Assembly: GCF_036350515.1 (NCBI RefSeq)
Contig: NZ_JAZDUE010000023.1
Coordinates: 1-64,000, forward strand
Source: Gordonia prachuapensis
GTDB taxonomy: Bacteria; Actinomycetota; Actinomycetes; Mycobacteriales; Mycobacteriaceae
DNA: 64,000 bases
Direction of reading: 5' to 3'
Every line of letters starts with the position of its first letter. The first letter of the stretch is position 1. The position numbers and the translations under genes are program-made. The notes under the pieces are model-generated. The model worked only from the letters and a program-made list of their open reading frames with translations, searched no databases and was not told where the DNA came from. This document shows, piece by piece, positions 34,111 to 43,936 of this stretch.

Positions 34111-35469
34111 GTGCAGCGTCGAATCATGGGTATCGAGACCGAATTCGGTGTCACGTGTACCTTTCACGGCCATCGTCGACTGAGCCCGGACGAGGTCGCT
34201 CGGTACTTGTTCCGCCGAGTGGTCTCCTGGGGCCGGTCGTCGAACGTCTTCCTGCAGAACGGCGCGCGCCTGTACCTCGACGTCGGGTCACACCCGGAGT
34301 ACGCGACCGCGGAGTGTGACAGCCTCGTCCAGCTGATCAACCACGACCGCGCGGGGGAGCTGGTCCTCGAAGACCTCCTCGTCGACGCCGAGCAGCGGCT
34401 CGCCGACGAGGGCATCGGCGGCGACATCTACCTGTTCAAGAACAACACCGACTCCGCCGGCAACTCGTACGGCTGCCACGAGAACTACCTGGTGGTGCGG
34501 GCCGGTGAGTTCTCCCGCATCTCCGACGTGCTGCTGCCGTTCCTGGTCACCCGTCAGCTGATCTGCGGCGCGGGCAAGGTGTTGCAGACGCCGAAGGCCG
34601 CGACGTTCTGCCTGTCGCAACGTGCCGAACACATCTGGGAGGGCGTGTCGTCGGCGACGACACGGTCCCGGCCGATCATCAACACCCGAGACGAACCCCA
34701 TGCCGACGCGGAGAAATACCGCCGACTGCATGTCATCGTCGGCGACTCCAACATGTCCGAGATGACGACGTTGCTGAAGGTCGGCTCGGCGGCACTGGTC
34801 CTGGAGATGATCGAGGCGGGCGTGGCCTTCCGCGACTTCGCTCTCGACAATCCCATCCGCGCCATCCGCGAGGTGAGTCATGACCCCACCGGACGGCGCC
34901 CCGTGCGACTCGCCGGCGGGCGGCAGGCGAGTGCGCTCGACATCCAGCGGGAGTACCACGCCCGCGCGCTCGAGCACATGGCCAACCGCCGCCCGGACCC
35001 AGAGATGGACCAAGTGGTCGATCTGTGGGGGCGGATGCTCGACGCCGTCGAGAGCAGCGACTTCGCCAAGGTCGACACCGAGGTTGACTGGGTGATCAAA
35101 CGCAAGCTGTTCCAGCGGTACCAGGACCGCTACTCGATGGAGTTGTCGGACCCGAAGATCGCCCAACTCGACCTCGCCTTCCATGACATCAAACGTGGTC
35201 GCGGCGTCTTCGACGTGATGCTCCGTAAGGGGCTGGTGGCCCGCGCGACCACCGACGAGGCCATCAAGACCGCGGTGAACGAGCCCCCGCAGACCACCCG
35301 CGCGAAGCTGCGGGGCGACTTCATCTCGGCGGCGCAGAAGGCCGGCCGGGATTTCACCGTCGACTGGGTGCATCTGAAACTGAACGATCAGGCCCAGCGA
35401 ACCGTGTTGTGCAAGGACCCGTTCCGCAGCGTCGATGAGCGAGTCGATCGGCTGATCGCCTCGATGTGA
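34111..35469 (+). CDS. pafA: Pup-protein ligase
   Basis: Activates deaminated Pup (Pup-Glu) with ATP and forms an isopeptide bond to substrate lysines. The 452-residue protein from GTG 34111 (QRRIMGIETEFGVTCTFHGH) is nearly residue-for-residue like the mycobacterial enzyme. Blocks include NGARLYLDVGSHPEYATAEC, FKNNTDSAGNSYGCHENYL, NTRDEPHADAEKYRRLHVI and DWVHLKLNDQAQRTVLCKDP. The length matches M. tuberculosis PafA. The start was chosen on that homology; the preceding 27 bases are in frame but not conserved. It is followed by pafB after 15 bases. Confidence 0.97.
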   Translation: MQRRIMGIETEFGVTCTFHGHRRLSPDEVARYLFRRVVSWGRSSNVFLQNGARLYLDVGSHPEYATAECDSLVQLINHDRAGELVLEDLLVDAEQRLADEGIGGDIYLFKNNTDSAGNSYGCHENYLVVRAGEFSRISDVLLPFLVTRQLICGAGKVLQTPKAATFCLSQRAEHIWEGVSSATTRSRPIINTRDEPHADAEKYRRLHVIVGDSNMSEMTTLLKVGSAALVLEMIEAGVAFRDFALDNPIRAIREVSHDPTGRRPVRLAGGRQASALDIQREYHARALEHMANRRPDPEMDQVVDLWGRMLDAVESSDFAKVDTEVDWVIKRKLFQRYQDRYSMELSDPKIAQLDLAFHDIKRGRGVFDVMLRKGLVARATTDEAIKTAVNEPPQTTRAKLRGDFISAAQKAGRDFTVDWVHLKLNDQAQRTVLCKDPFRSVDERVDRLIASM

Positions 35470-35484
35470 TCGTAAGCTGGCTGG

Positions 35485-36480
35485 GTGGCCACGCAGAAAG
35501 TCGAGCGTCTGCTCAACCTCGTGATCTGCCTGTTGTCGACCCGTCAGTTCCTCACTGCCGAGTACATCCGGCGAAACGTCGCCGGTTACAACGACGACGG
35601 TCAGTCCGACGAGGCGTTCAACCGGATGTTCGAGCGCGACAAGAACGAGCTCCGCGACCTCGGCATCCCCCTGGTCACCGGCCGTGACCGGATGTCGGGC
35701 AACGCCGAGGGCTACCGCATCAACCGGGATGTCTACGAGCTGCCCGACATCGAGCTCGACAGATCCGAGGCGGCGGTGGTCGCGATGGCCGCCGCCCTGT
35801 GGGAGGCCCCGGAGGTCGCCGCGACGGCGCAGAACGCCGTGCTCAAACTGCGAGCCGCCGGGCTCGACGTCCGCGCCGACGACGAGCTCGTCGTACCGGC
35901 GAGCCTCTCGCCTCGCTCGGTCGGGTCGGAAGCCGCACTCGCCGCCCTGCTGGCCGCGATCGACGCCGCCCGGCCGGTGACCTTCGACTACCGGCCCGGT
36001 GCCGCGGCGTCGACCGCCACCCGCACCCTCGAACCGTGGGGCATCGTCACCCATCGGGGACGGTGGTACGTCACCGGGCACGACCGGGACCGCTCCGACA
36101 CCCGGACTTTCCGGCTGTCACGCATCTCCGGGGTGACGCCCATCGGCAGAGCCGGTGACGTCGTGGTGCCCGCGGGCACCGACATCCAGCAACTGGTGTC
36201 GGCCGCGGTCGAATCGGCGGCGGGCGGCGACAGTGGGACCGCCCGGATCTGGGTGGCACGCGACCGCGCCGCCGGACTGCGTCGCCTCGCCGCCCGGACC
36301 GAACCCGAGAGCCTCGACGGTGAGCCGGGCGACGTGATCGAGGTCGAGATCCGATCCGTGTCGACCCTGGCCCGCATGGTGCTCGGCGCCGGACCGAACG
36401 CCGTCGTGCTCGGACCCCCGGAGTTGCGCGAGACCGTGCTGCGTTCCCTCGACGAACTCGTGGGGGTGGCGCAGCGATGA
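35485..36480 (+). CDS. pafB: WYL-domain regulator PafB
   Basis: One half of the PafBC transcriptional activator of the LexA/RecA-independent DNA damage response in mycobacteria. The 331-residue protein begins with a winged helix (VERLLNLVICLLSTRQFLTA; FERDKNELRDLGIPLVTGRD), then a WYL domain (TRTLEPWGIVTHRGRWYVTG) and a WCX-type C-terminal domain. The GTG start lies 15 bases after pafA. The 3' end overlaps pafC by 4 bases (ATGA), fitting obligate heterodimer production. Confidence 0.95.
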   Translation: MATQKVERLLNLVICLLSTRQFLTAEYIRRNVAGYNDDGQSDEAFNRMFERDKNELRDLGIPLVTGRDRMSGNAEGYRINRDVYELPDIELDRSEAAVVAMAAALWEAPEVAATAQNAVLKLRAAGLDVRADDELVVPASLSPRSVGSEAALAALLAAIDAARPVTFDYRPGAAASTATRTLEPWGIVTHRGRWYVTGHDRDRSDTRTFRLSRISGVTPIGRAGDVVVPAGTDIQQLVSAAVESAAGGDSGTARIWVARDRAAGLRRLAARTEPESLDGEPGDVIEVEIRSVSTLARMVLGAGPNAVVLGPPELRETVLRSLDELVGVAQR

Positions 36481-37442
36481 ACGCCCGCCCGGACCGCTTC
36501 AGCCGGCTGTTGTCGCTGGTGCCGTACTTCGCCAAGCACAACGGCATCGGAATCGACCAGGCGGCGCGTGACCTGGGGATCACCCCGAAACAGCTCACCA
36601 AGGATCTCGAGCTGCTGTTCGTCTGTGGCCTGCCGGGATACTTCCCGCATCAGCTCATCGACCTGCAGTTCGAGCACGGCTTCGTCGACGTGATCTTCAC
36701 CGCCGGGATGGACCGGCCGCTACGGCTGACGAGCACCGAGGCCGCGACGATGTTGGTCGCACTCCATGCCCTGCTCGGTATGCCCGGCGCGGTCGACCAC
36801 GATGCGGCACGTCGCGCGATCGCGAAGATCGAGCAGGCCGTCGGGTCGTCGGACACCACCCTGCGTTCCGCGGTCGCGCAGCCCGACCTCGATGCCGACA
36901 ACCCGACCTATGCCACCATCCGGGACGCGGTGACGTCGCGGCGTGCGCTGCGGATCCGCTACTACTCGGCGACCCGGGACGACGTCGGTGAGCGTGTCGT
37001 CGACCCGATCGGACTGCAGACGATGGACAACCACACCTATCTGGAGGCGTGGTGCCGGTCCAGCGAGGGTGTGCGGCTGTTCCGCTTCGACCGGGTCGAC
37101 GACGCCTACCAACTGGACGAGGCGGCCGCTCCACCCCCGGAGGCGCGTGCCCACTCGCAGTCCGCGGTGTTGTCGGAGAACCCTGATCTCCCGTCGGTGG
37201 AGATCGAGATCGATCCGGATGAACTGTGGGTGCTCGACTACTACCTCATCGAGCCGCTCGAACCCCTCGAGGAGCGTGCCGATCCGGGCGCACCCGTACA
37301 TGCGCGGCTGGTGTACGGATCGCCCGACTGGCTCACCAGATTCCTGCTCGGATTCGGTGGGCGTGTGCGGGTGGTGTCGGACCCGTCGATCAGCGCAACT
37401 GTCGGATCGGCGGCGGCAGCGGCGCGCGCACGGTATACCTGA
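36477..37442 (+). CDS. pafC: WYL-domain regulator PafC
   Basis: Partner of PafB, 321 residues. The N-terminal HTH is RFSRLLSLVPYFAKHNGIGI to DLGITPKQLTKDLELLFVCG. The WYL domain contains RALRIRYYSATRDDVGERVV and LQTMDNHTYLEAWCRSSEGV, where the usual WYL triad is altered (TYLEAWC), as is common in PafC. The C-terminal domain ends with a run of alanines. It overlaps pafB and precedes tatA by 77 bases. Confidence 0.95.
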   Translation: MNARPDRFSRLLSLVPYFAKHNGIGIDQAARDLGITPKQLTKDLELLFVCGLPGYFPHQLIDLQFEHGFVDVIFTAGMDRPLRLTSTEAATMLVALHALLGMPGAVDHDAARRAIAKIEQAVGSSDTTLRSAVAQPDLDADNPTYATIRDAVTSRRALRIRYYSATRDDVGERVVDPIGLQTMDNHTYLEAWCRSSEGVRLFRFDRVDDAYQLDEAAAPPPEARAHSQSAVLSENPDLPSVEIEIDPDELWVLDYYLIEPLEPLEERADPGAPVHARLVYGSPDWLTRFLLGFGGRVRVVSDPSISATVGSAAAAARARYT

Positions 37443-37519
37443 GGGTGACGCCCCGGTGGGCGCTGCCGTCGGGGCGTGCTCGGGTAGCATTGGCAACGTC
37501 GAAATTCGGAGGTGCAGTT

Positions 37520-37777
37520 ATGGGTGCTCTGTCCTGGTGGCACTGGGTCATCGTCCTGCTCGTCGTGGTGATCCTGTTCGGCTCCAAGAAGCTTCCTGAC
37601 GCCGCTCGGGGACTCGGCCAGTCGTTGCGGATCTTCAAGAGCGAGGTCAAGGAGATGCAGAACGACGGCAAGGAGTCGGAGGACTCGGGCGAGTCGGCCA
37701 AGCGGGAACTCCCGCCGGGCGATGCGTCGACCAAGTCCACGTCGACCTCGACCGACGACGTGAAGAAGTCTGCGTAA
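37520..37777 (+). CDS. tatA: Sec-independent translocase subunit TatA
   Basis: Pore-forming component of the twin-arginine export system. The 85-residue protein has one N-terminal helix (WHWVIVLLVVVILFG), the conserved FGSKKLPDAARGLGQSLRIF hinge and amphipathic helix, and an acidic/Ser-Thr-rich cytoplasmic tail. ATG 37520 follows a good Shine-Dalgarno, CGGAGGTG. tatC begins 33 bases downstream. Linkage to the pafBC genes matches mycobacteria. Confidence 0.96.
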   Translation: MGALSWWHWVIVLLVVVILFGSKKLPDAARGLGQSLRIFKSEVKEMQNDGKESEDSGESAKRELPPGDASTKSTSTSTDDVKKSA

Positions 37778-37810
37778 CCGAACGTCGTCGACCTGAGGCC
37801 AGGCCCACGC

Positions 37811-38812
37811 GTGCGTATTTCTCTCGATCCGAGGCGCCGTAAGCGCAAGCTCAACCCTGACGGCACGATGTCGCTGGTCGAGCATCTCTACGAACTACGG
37901 ACCCGGGTCGTCATCTCGGTGATCGCGATCGTCGCGACCACGATCATCGGCTTCATCTGGTACACCCACGGTTTTCTCGGCATCCCATCGCTGGGCGACC
38001 TCCTCCGTGGGCCGTACTGTGATCTGCCCCCGGAGTCGCGGGCCGTGCTGACCCCCGACGATTCGTGCCGGCTGCTCGCGACCGGTCCGTTCGACCAGTT
38101 CATGTTGCGGCTCAAGGTGGCATTGACCGCCGGGGTGGTGTTCGCATGCCCGGTCTGGCTGTACCAGTTGTGGCAGTTCATCACGCCCGGCCTGCACACC
38201 AACGAACGCAAGTACGCCGTCAGTTTCGTCTCCGTCGCCGCGGTGCTGTTCATCGCCGGCGCCGTCCTCGCCTACGTGGTGGTCGCGAAGGCCTTCGAGT
38301 TCCTGCTGACCGTCGGCAACGACGTCCAGGTGACCGCACTGGCCGGCGACCAGTACTTCAACTTCATGCTGCACCTGCTGATCATCTTCGGTGTCAGTTT
38401 CGAGCTGCCGCTGCTGATCGTGGCGCTCAACATCATCGGCGTGCTCACCTACGACAAGCTCAAGAGCTGGCGGCGGGGCCTCATCTTCGCCTTGTTCGTC
38501 TTCTGCGCGATCGTCACGCCGGGCCAGGACCCGTTCACCATGCTGGCGCTGGCGCTGGCGCTGACCGTGCTGATGGAGCTGGCCATCCAGTTCGCCCGGT
38601 TCAACGACCGCCGACGCAAGCGTTCCACCCCCGACTGGGCGTCCATTCCCGACGACGAGGCGAGCCCCCTGCCGACCGCGGGGCCGTCGCCGAGCGCGTC
38701 GCGGATCGAACGGTCCCGGTCTGCCCCCGACTCGACGCGTCCCGACGGCAGGGGCACGCCATCGGCTCGTACCTCTGTCCGTGACCGCGACACGTTCGAC
38801 GACATCCTGTGA
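37811..38812 (+). CDS. tatC: Sec-independent translocase subunit TatC
   Basis: Receptor for twin-arginine signal peptides. The 333-residue protein starts at GTG 37811, with MSLVEHLYELRTRVVISVIA containing the conserved HLxELR motif in the first cytoplasmic segment. Six membrane helices follow (for example YQLWQFITPGLHTNERKY before helix 3; GVSFELPLLIVALNIIGVLT). The 65-residue C-terminal tail is Arg/Ser/Pro-rich and disordered. The stop overlaps the helY start as GTGA. Confidence 0.96.
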   Translation: MRISLDPRRRKRKLNPDGTMSLVEHLYELRTRVVISVIAIVATTIIGFIWYTHGFLGIPSLGDLLRGPYCDLPPESRAVLTPDDSCRLLATGPFDQFMLRLKVALTAGVVFACPVWLYQLWQFITPGLHTNERKYAVSFVSVAAVLFIAGAVLAYVVVAKAFEFLLTVGNDVQVTALAGDQYFNFMLHLLIIFGVSFELPLLIVALNIIGVLTYDKLKSWRRGLIFALFVFCAIVTPGQDPFTMLALALALTVLMELAIQFARFNDRRRKRSTPDWASIPDDEASPLPTAGPSPSASRIERSRSAPDSTRPDGRGTPSARTSVRDRDTFDDIL

Positions 38813-41646
38813 GTCGGCTCGACGATTTCACCGGCCGGCTCGACTTCGGCCTCGACGACTTCCAGCGGCGCGCGTGTGAGGCGCTCGAGGAGGGGCACGG
38901 TGTTCTGGTGTGCGCACCGACCGGGGCCGGCAAGACGATCGTCGGAGAGTTCGCCGTCCACCTGGCCCTGGCAACCGGGTCGAAATGCTTCTACACCACC
39001 CCGATCAAGGCGCTGAGCAACCAGAAGTACGCCGACCTCGCAGCCGTTCACGGTTCGGCGTCGGTCGGCCTGCTGACCGGTGACAACTCGATCAATCCGG
39101 ACGCACCCGTGGTGGTCATGACCACCGAGGTCGTGCGCAACATGATCTATGCGAACTCACCGGCGCTCTACGGCCTGTCGCACGTGGTCATGGACGAGGT
39201 GCATTTTCTCGCCGACCGTTTCCGGGGTGCGGTGTGGGAAGAGGTGATCCTGCACCTCGACCCGTCGGTCCGGGTGGTCAGTCTGTCCGCGACGGTGAGC
39301 AACGCCGAGGAGTTCGGCGACTGGATTCAGACCGTACGCGGTGACACGACCGTCATCGTCGACGAACACCGCCCGGTCCCGCTGTCGCAGCACATGCTGG
39401 TCGGTTCACGCATGTTCGACCTCTTCGATCCCCAGTCGACGGCGGCCCGGCGGGCGGGAGATGGAAGTCGTGAGCGACCCGACGTCAATCCGGAACTCAA
39501 ACGCCACATCCGCCACCGAATCCTGATGGCCGACGACCGCGGTGACCGCTCGCACCGCGGTGGCCGTCGCGGGGGCGGTCCGCGCGGACACCGGCGGGGC
39601 GGCGGGCGACCACCGTCACGTCCGGAACTGGTGGGTCGGCTCGATCGGGAGGGACTGCTCCCGGCGATCGGTTTCATCTTCTCGCGGGTGGGCTGCGACG
39701 CCGCGCTCGCACAATGTCTGCGGTCCGGACTGCATCTGCTGACCCCGGACGAGTCCACGATCGTCGACGAGGTCGTCGCGCGACATCTCGAAGAACTGTC
39801 ACCGGCCGACGAGGAAGTCCTCGGCGTCGACGAGTGGCGTGCCGGGTTGCGACGGGGCTTCGCCGCCCATCACGCCGGTTTGCTCCCGACATTTCGGCAT
39901 GCCGTCGAGGAGTTGTTCGTTCGCGGACTGGTGAAGATGGTGTTCGCGACCGAGACGCTCGCCCTGGGCATCAACATGCCGGCCCGCACCGTCGTCCTGG
40001 AACGCCTGGTCAAGTTCAACGGCGAGGCCCACGTCGATCTGACCCCGGGCGAGTTCACCCAGCTGACCGGACGGGCCGGGCGCCGCGGCATCGACATCGA
40101 GGGCCACGCGGTGGTCGTCTGGACACCCGAGACCATTCCCGAGCAGGTCGCCGGGCTCGCCGGGGCGCGTACCTTTCCGCTGCGCAGCTCATTTGCGCCC
40201 GAGTACAACATGGCCGTCAACCTGCTCGGACGGTTGGGCATCGACGGCTCCCGGGAACTGCTCAACCGGTCGTTCGCGCAGTTCCAGGCGGACCGGTCGG
40301 TGGTCGGTCAGTCCCGCAAGGTCGATGATGCACGGCGACGACTCCGCAAACTCGACATCGAACTGACCGGTGCCGCGCAGAACCGTGGGATGGAACCCGG
40401 CGTCGTGCTCGACGACACGGTGCTCGACGACACGGGGGCCGACGACGTGGATCCGTACGCCGGCTTTCTCGGCTACATCCAACTGCGCGAAGACATCCGG
40501 CGCCGCGAACGTGACCTGAAGTTCGAGCGGAGAGCTGCCGAGGCCGCATCCACCGTCGCGGACCTGGCGGCGCTCAAGCGCGGGCACGTCATCGGTCTGC
40601 ACGGCGGCCGGCATCGGGGGCTCGCGGTGGTTCTGGAACCGGCCGCGCAGTCGGCGGATCCGAAGCCGCTGGTGCTGGCACAGGATGCGTGGTGCGGACG
40701 GGTCGGGACCCGTGACTTCGTCAATCCGCCTCAGGTTCTCGGCAACATGCGGGTACCCAAACACGCGGACCGACGCACCGGGCGGGGCCGCCGGGATCTC
40801 GCATCGGCGCTGCGATCCACCGGCATCGAGATGCCCCGCGGTCGCTCCAAGAAGCGGTCCGCCGCAGCCGACGACCGCGAACTGCAACGTCTGCGTTCGG
40901 CGCTGCGGGCGCATCCCGCCCATCAGATCAACGGGGGCGACGAACTGTTCCGCCTCGCCGAGCGTCGCAATCGGGTGGTCCGGGAGATCGTGTCCGCGGA
41001 ACGGGTGATCGCCGATCGGACATCGACTCTCGGCGTGCAGTTCGACCGGATCGTCGCCGTGCTCGACGAGCTCGGATACGTGGAGGTCGTCGTCGACGAG
41101 TCCGGGGCCGAACAGGTGTCGGTGACCGCGGCCGGTGAGTTGCTCAGCCGTATCTACAGCGAGAGCGATCTGCTGGTCACCGAATGCATCCGGGCGGGAG
41201 TGTGGGACGATCTGGCGCCCAACGAGTTGGCGGCGGTGGTGGCGGCCATGGTGTTCGAGGCCCGCCGGGAGAGTTTCGCGGGGGCGGACACGATGCCCGG
41301 AAATGCACGTCTGCGTCAGTCACTGGCGCAGACCGTCGAGATCTGGCGCGACGTCACCGCGACCGAGGCACGCCATCGTGTCGATGCGACCCGGGAACCC
41401 GACACCGGATTCTCCGTCGCGGTCTCCCTGTGGTCATCGGGTCGTTCGCTGACCGAGGCGCTGGCCGCCGCGGGCGAACGCGGACAACTCTTGTCGCCGG
41501 GAGATTTCGTCCGGTGGAACCGACAGGTCGTCGACCTTCTCGAACAGATCCGGCTCGGCGTCGGACCGCAGGCACCCCTCGCCGACTCTGCTCGCGCGGC
41601 AGTCGCCGGAATCCGTCGCGGAGTGGTTGCCGCGGAGCTCGGGTGA
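38809..41646 (+). CDS. helY: DEAD/DEAH-box helicase HelY (Ski2/Mtr4-like)
   Basis: Superfamily 2 helicase of 945 residues, probably acting in RNA processing. Motif I is CAPTGAGKTIVGEFAVH (about residue 35), the DEVH box lies at about 129-132 (VVMDEVHFLADRF), motif III is LSATVSN, and motif VI is LTGRAGRRGIDIEG. An Arg/Gly-rich insert (DRSHRGGRRGGGPRGHRRGG, about residue 246) splits the two RecA domains. The C-terminal DSHCT domain is present. The GTG start overlaps tatC. It corresponds to Rv2092c. The RGG-like insert may aid RNA binding, which is inference. Confidence 0.94.
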   Translation: MSRLDDFTGRLDFGLDDFQRRACEALEEGHGVLVCAPTGAGKTIVGEFAVHLALATGSKCFYTTPIKALSNQKYADLAAVHGSASVGLLTGDNSINPDAPVVVMTTEVVRNMIYANSPALYGLSHVVMDEVHFLADRFRGAVWEEVILHLDPSVRVVSLSATVSNAEEFGDWIQTVRGDTTVIVDEHRPVPLSQHMLVGSRMFDLFDPQSTAARRAGDGSRERPDVNPELKRHIRHRILMADDRGDRSHRGGRRGGGPRGHRRGGGRPPSRPELVGRLDREGLLPAIGFIFSRVGCDAALAQCLRSGLHLLTPDESTIVDEVVARHLEELSPADEEVLGVDEWRAGLRRGFAAHHAGLLPTFRHAVEELFVRGLVKMVFATETLALGINMPARTVVLERLVKFNGEAHVDLTPGEFTQLTGRAGRRGIDIEGHAVVVWTPETIPEQVAGLAGARTFPLRSSFAPEYNMAVNLLGRLGIDGSRELLNRSFAQFQADRSVVGQSRKVDDARRRLRKLDIELTGAAQNRGMEPGVVLDDTVLDDTGADDVDPYAGFLGYIQLREDIRRRERDLKFERRAAEAASTVADLAALKRGHVIGLHGGRHRGLAVVLEPAAQSADPKPLVLAQDAWCGRVGTRDFVNPPQVLGNMRVPKHADRRTGRGRRDLASALRSTGIEMPRGRSKKRSAAADDRELQRLRSALRAHPAHQINGGDELFRLAERRNRVVREIVSAERVIADRTSTLGVQFDRIVAVLDELGYVEVVVDESGAEQVSVTAAGELLSRIYSESDLLVTECIRAGVWDDLAPNELAAVVAAMVFEARRESFAGADTMPGNARLRQSLAQTVEIWRDVTATEARHRVDATREPDTGFSVAVSLWSSGRSLTEALAAAGERGQLLSPGDFVRWNRQVVDLLEQIRLGVGPQAPLADSARAAVAGIRRGVVAAELG

Positions 41647-41850
41647 GCGTCTATCTCGTCCACCGCCCACGCCCGACGGTTCGACGATCTGGCACGAACT
41701 GTGAGGTAACGTTCTCCACGCGGCCGGAGGTCGGGGTGGGCCGGCCCGGGCGGGATCGGCGACGATCGCGTCCGGGGCGTGCGGGTACGCACCTCGTCGC
41801 CGGCCCTGTCCTGGCGTAGCAGGCCCTGTCGAGGGCGGAGCGGGAGAACC

Positions 41851-42867
41851 ATGAGCGAGCCGAGCGATCCGAATCGTCCAGGCGGACAACAGCCGTCGAA
41901 CCCGGACGGACCGGCCGAACCCGGCACCACCGGCGACTCCTCGGACGCCGCGGCGAACGCATCGGAACAGCCTGCGCCGGGTTATCCCGCAGGGTACGGC
42001 GGATCGACCCCGCCCTATGGTGAGCCTCCGGCACCAGGGGGTTATGGGGCACCCCAGTACGGGACCCCCCAATACGGTTCACCCCAGCAGTACGGTGCAC
42101 CCCAGCAATACGGCTCAGCTCCGCACAATCAGCCGGGCCCCGGGCAGCCGGGCGCCTACGGTGGCGGCGATGCGTCGCAGACGCCGCCGGGATATGGCGC
42201 GCCGGCTCAGCCGGCCGGGCCCGGGCAGTACGGGGCGCCCGGCCAGTACGGGGCACCGCAACAATATGGGGCACCGCAACAATATGGGGAGCCCGGCCAG
42301 TACGGCGCGCCGCCACAATATGGGGCGCCGGGTCAATACGCGGCGCCGGGACAGTACCCGGGGCCCGGCCAGTACGGGTCTCAGCCGCAGTACGGAGCAC
42401 CCGGACCACAGCCCGGTAACCAGGGGGCCGCACCGCAAGGAGGGTACGGCCCGCCGCCCAGTGGCTACCCGACGACCGATCAGCAACCGGCCGCCCAGCA
42501 GTTCGGTGGCGACCAGTTCTCGGCGATGGCGACCCCACCGTCCAACAAGCGCACCCGCACCATGCTGATCGGCGGCGGTGTCTTGCTACTGCTCGTCGCC
42601 GCGGTTCTGGCGTTCACCGCGTTCGTCGCACCCGGTTGGGCGCCCAAGACGATCTCGCAGGATGCCGTGCAGGATGGCGTCGAGAAGATTCTCGTGGAGG
42701 AGTACCAGGCCAGCGAGGTCAGCGGTGTGACCTGTCCGTCCGGCGAGCGGGTCTCCGAGGGGCACTCGTTCGAGTGCACCGCCGTGATCGGCGGGCAGGA
42801 TCAGTCGGTCACCGTCACCTTCGTCGACGACGACGGCACCTACGTGGTCTCGCGGCCGACGAACTGA
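41851..42867 (+). CDS. DUF4333 membrane-anchored protein with QYGAP repeats
   Basis: Protein of 338 residues from ATG 41851. Residues 1-220 are a Pro/Gly/Gln/Tyr-rich disordered region with many short repeats of QYGAP and variants (QYGSP, QYGEP, QYAAP). One membrane helix follows (TMLIGGGVLLLLVAAVLAFT), then an extracytoplasmic DUF4333 domain (ILVEEYQASEVSGVTCPSGE; HSFECTAVIGGQDQSVTVTF) with two Cys likely to form a disulfide. It is equivalent to Rv2091c. The function is unknown; the repeat tail faces the cytoplasm if topology follows the positive-inside rule (NKRTRT before the helix). The 204-base upstream gap contains no gene that I can see. Confidence 0.85.
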   Translation: MSEPSDPNRPGGQQPSNPDGPAEPGTTGDSSDAAANASEQPAPGYPAGYGGSTPPYGEPPAPGGYGAPQYGTPQYGSPQQYGAPQQYGSAPHNQPGPGQPGAYGGGDASQTPPGYGAPAQPAGPGQYGAPGQYGAPQQYGAPQQYGEPGQYGAPPQYGAPGQYAAPGQYPGPGQYGSQPQYGAPGPQPGNQGAAPQGGYGPPPSGYPTTDQQPAAQQFGGDQFSAMATPPSNKRTRTMLIGGGVLLLLVAAVLAFTAFVAPGWAPKTISQDAVQDGVEKILVEEYQASEVSGVTCPSGERVSEGHSFECTAVIGGQDQSVTVTFVDDDGTYVVSRPTN

Positions 42868-42885
42868 GACGGCCGGCGCCCGGGC

Positions 42886-43854
42886 TCATGTCCAGCCGAG
42901 CGCCTTCGAGAGCCGCGAGACCGAAGCGCCGATCCCGAGTTCGTCGACGAGGTCGGCGAGCCCGCCCGGTTCTGCCGGTTCGCTCGGCAGCAGGTCGGTG
43001 CTGCTGTCGATGGTCTCGGCGTCGGTCTTGACGAACACCACCGTCCGCGCGGCATCGAGGTAGTCGGCGGCTGCCAGCAACGCCTTGCGGTTGCGCGGAG
43101 TCAGCGATGATCCGGGATCCGCGGCGGCCGCCTCGAGTGCGTCGAGCGTGCCGTACTCGGTGATCAGTTTCGCCGCGGTCTTCTCGCCGATGCCACTGAC
43201 CCCCGGAAGACCGTCGGAGGAGTCGCCGCGCAGCATCGACATCTCGGCGTAGGCCATCCCGGCACGTTCGACCGGCACCGCGTACTTCTCCGCGACTTCG
43301 ACCGGCCCCATCATCTCGGCCTTCGCGAGGCCGCGGCCCACATACAGCACCCGCACCGCCACCGGGTCGTCGGCAACCACTTGCAGCAGGTCGCGGTCGC
43401 CGCTGACGACGATCACCGGGTCGGTCGACTCCTCGTAGGCCAACGTGCCGATCACGTCGTCGGCCTCGCAGCCGGGCGCACCGGACGTCGCGATCCCCGC
43501 GCATCTCAGCACATCGAGGATCATGTCCACCTGCGGCGTCAGTGTGTCCGGAACCACCTCGACATCGACGGCGTCGTCGGCTGCCGAGTCGCCACTGTGC
43601 GGCGCCTCTTCCGCGACCCGATGTGCCTTGTACGAAGGGATGAGGTCGGTGCGGAACGTCGGCCGCCAGTCGAGGTCCAGACAGACGACCAGGCGGGTCG
43701 GCTCTTCGCGCGTCACCAGCGCTGCGATGGTGTCGACGAATCCGCGGACCGCGTTGACGGGCCGGCCGTCCGGGGACGTCATCTTCTCGGGGAGGGCGAA
43801 GAAGGATCGGAACCACAGGCTGGCTCCGTCGAGGAGCATCAGAGATCCGGACAT
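42886..43854 (-). CDS. 5'-3' exonuclease (FEN/PolA N-domain type)
   Basis: Stand-alone flap-nuclease-family protein of 322 residues. Metal-binding motifs include LMLLDGASLWFRSFFALPEK, GCEADDVIGTLAYE, VVSGDRDLLQVV and RGDSSDGLPGVSGIGEKTAA, the last covering the helix-hairpin-helix DNA-binding segment. It resembles the 5'-nuclease domain of DNA polymerase I and corresponds to Rv2090. Expected to act in repair or RNA-primer removal. It is convergent with the DUF4333 gene (18 bases apart) and divergent from the peptidase gene. Confidence 0.92.
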   Translation of the reverse strand: MSGSLMLLDGASLWFRSFFALPEKMTSPDGRPVNAVRGFVDTIAALVTREEPTRLVVCLDLDWRPTFRTDLIPSYKAHRVAEEAPHSGDSAADDAVDVEVVPDTLTPQVDMILDVLRCAGIATSGAPGCEADDVIGTLAYEESTDPVIVVSGDRDLLQVVADDPVAVRVLYVGRGLAKAEMMGPVEVAEKYAVPVERAGMAYAEMSMLRGDSSDGLPGVSGIGEKTAAKLITEYGTLDALEAAAADPGSSLTPRNRKALLAAADYLDAARTVVFVKTDAETIDSSTDLLPSEPAEPGGLADLVDELGIGASVSRLSKALGWT

Positions 43855-43936
43855 GGGCTCAACTCTGTCATGTCGGACGGACGAGCGGCGGAGCTGATGC
43901 CGGGCGGGTGCGTGTTGCGGCGGTAGGCTGCGCTAC

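Noticed and set aside
41647..41850. Extra gene between helY and the DUF4333 gene
   Set aside because: Only short frames without a Shine-Dalgarno or conserved residues; treated as an upstream region.
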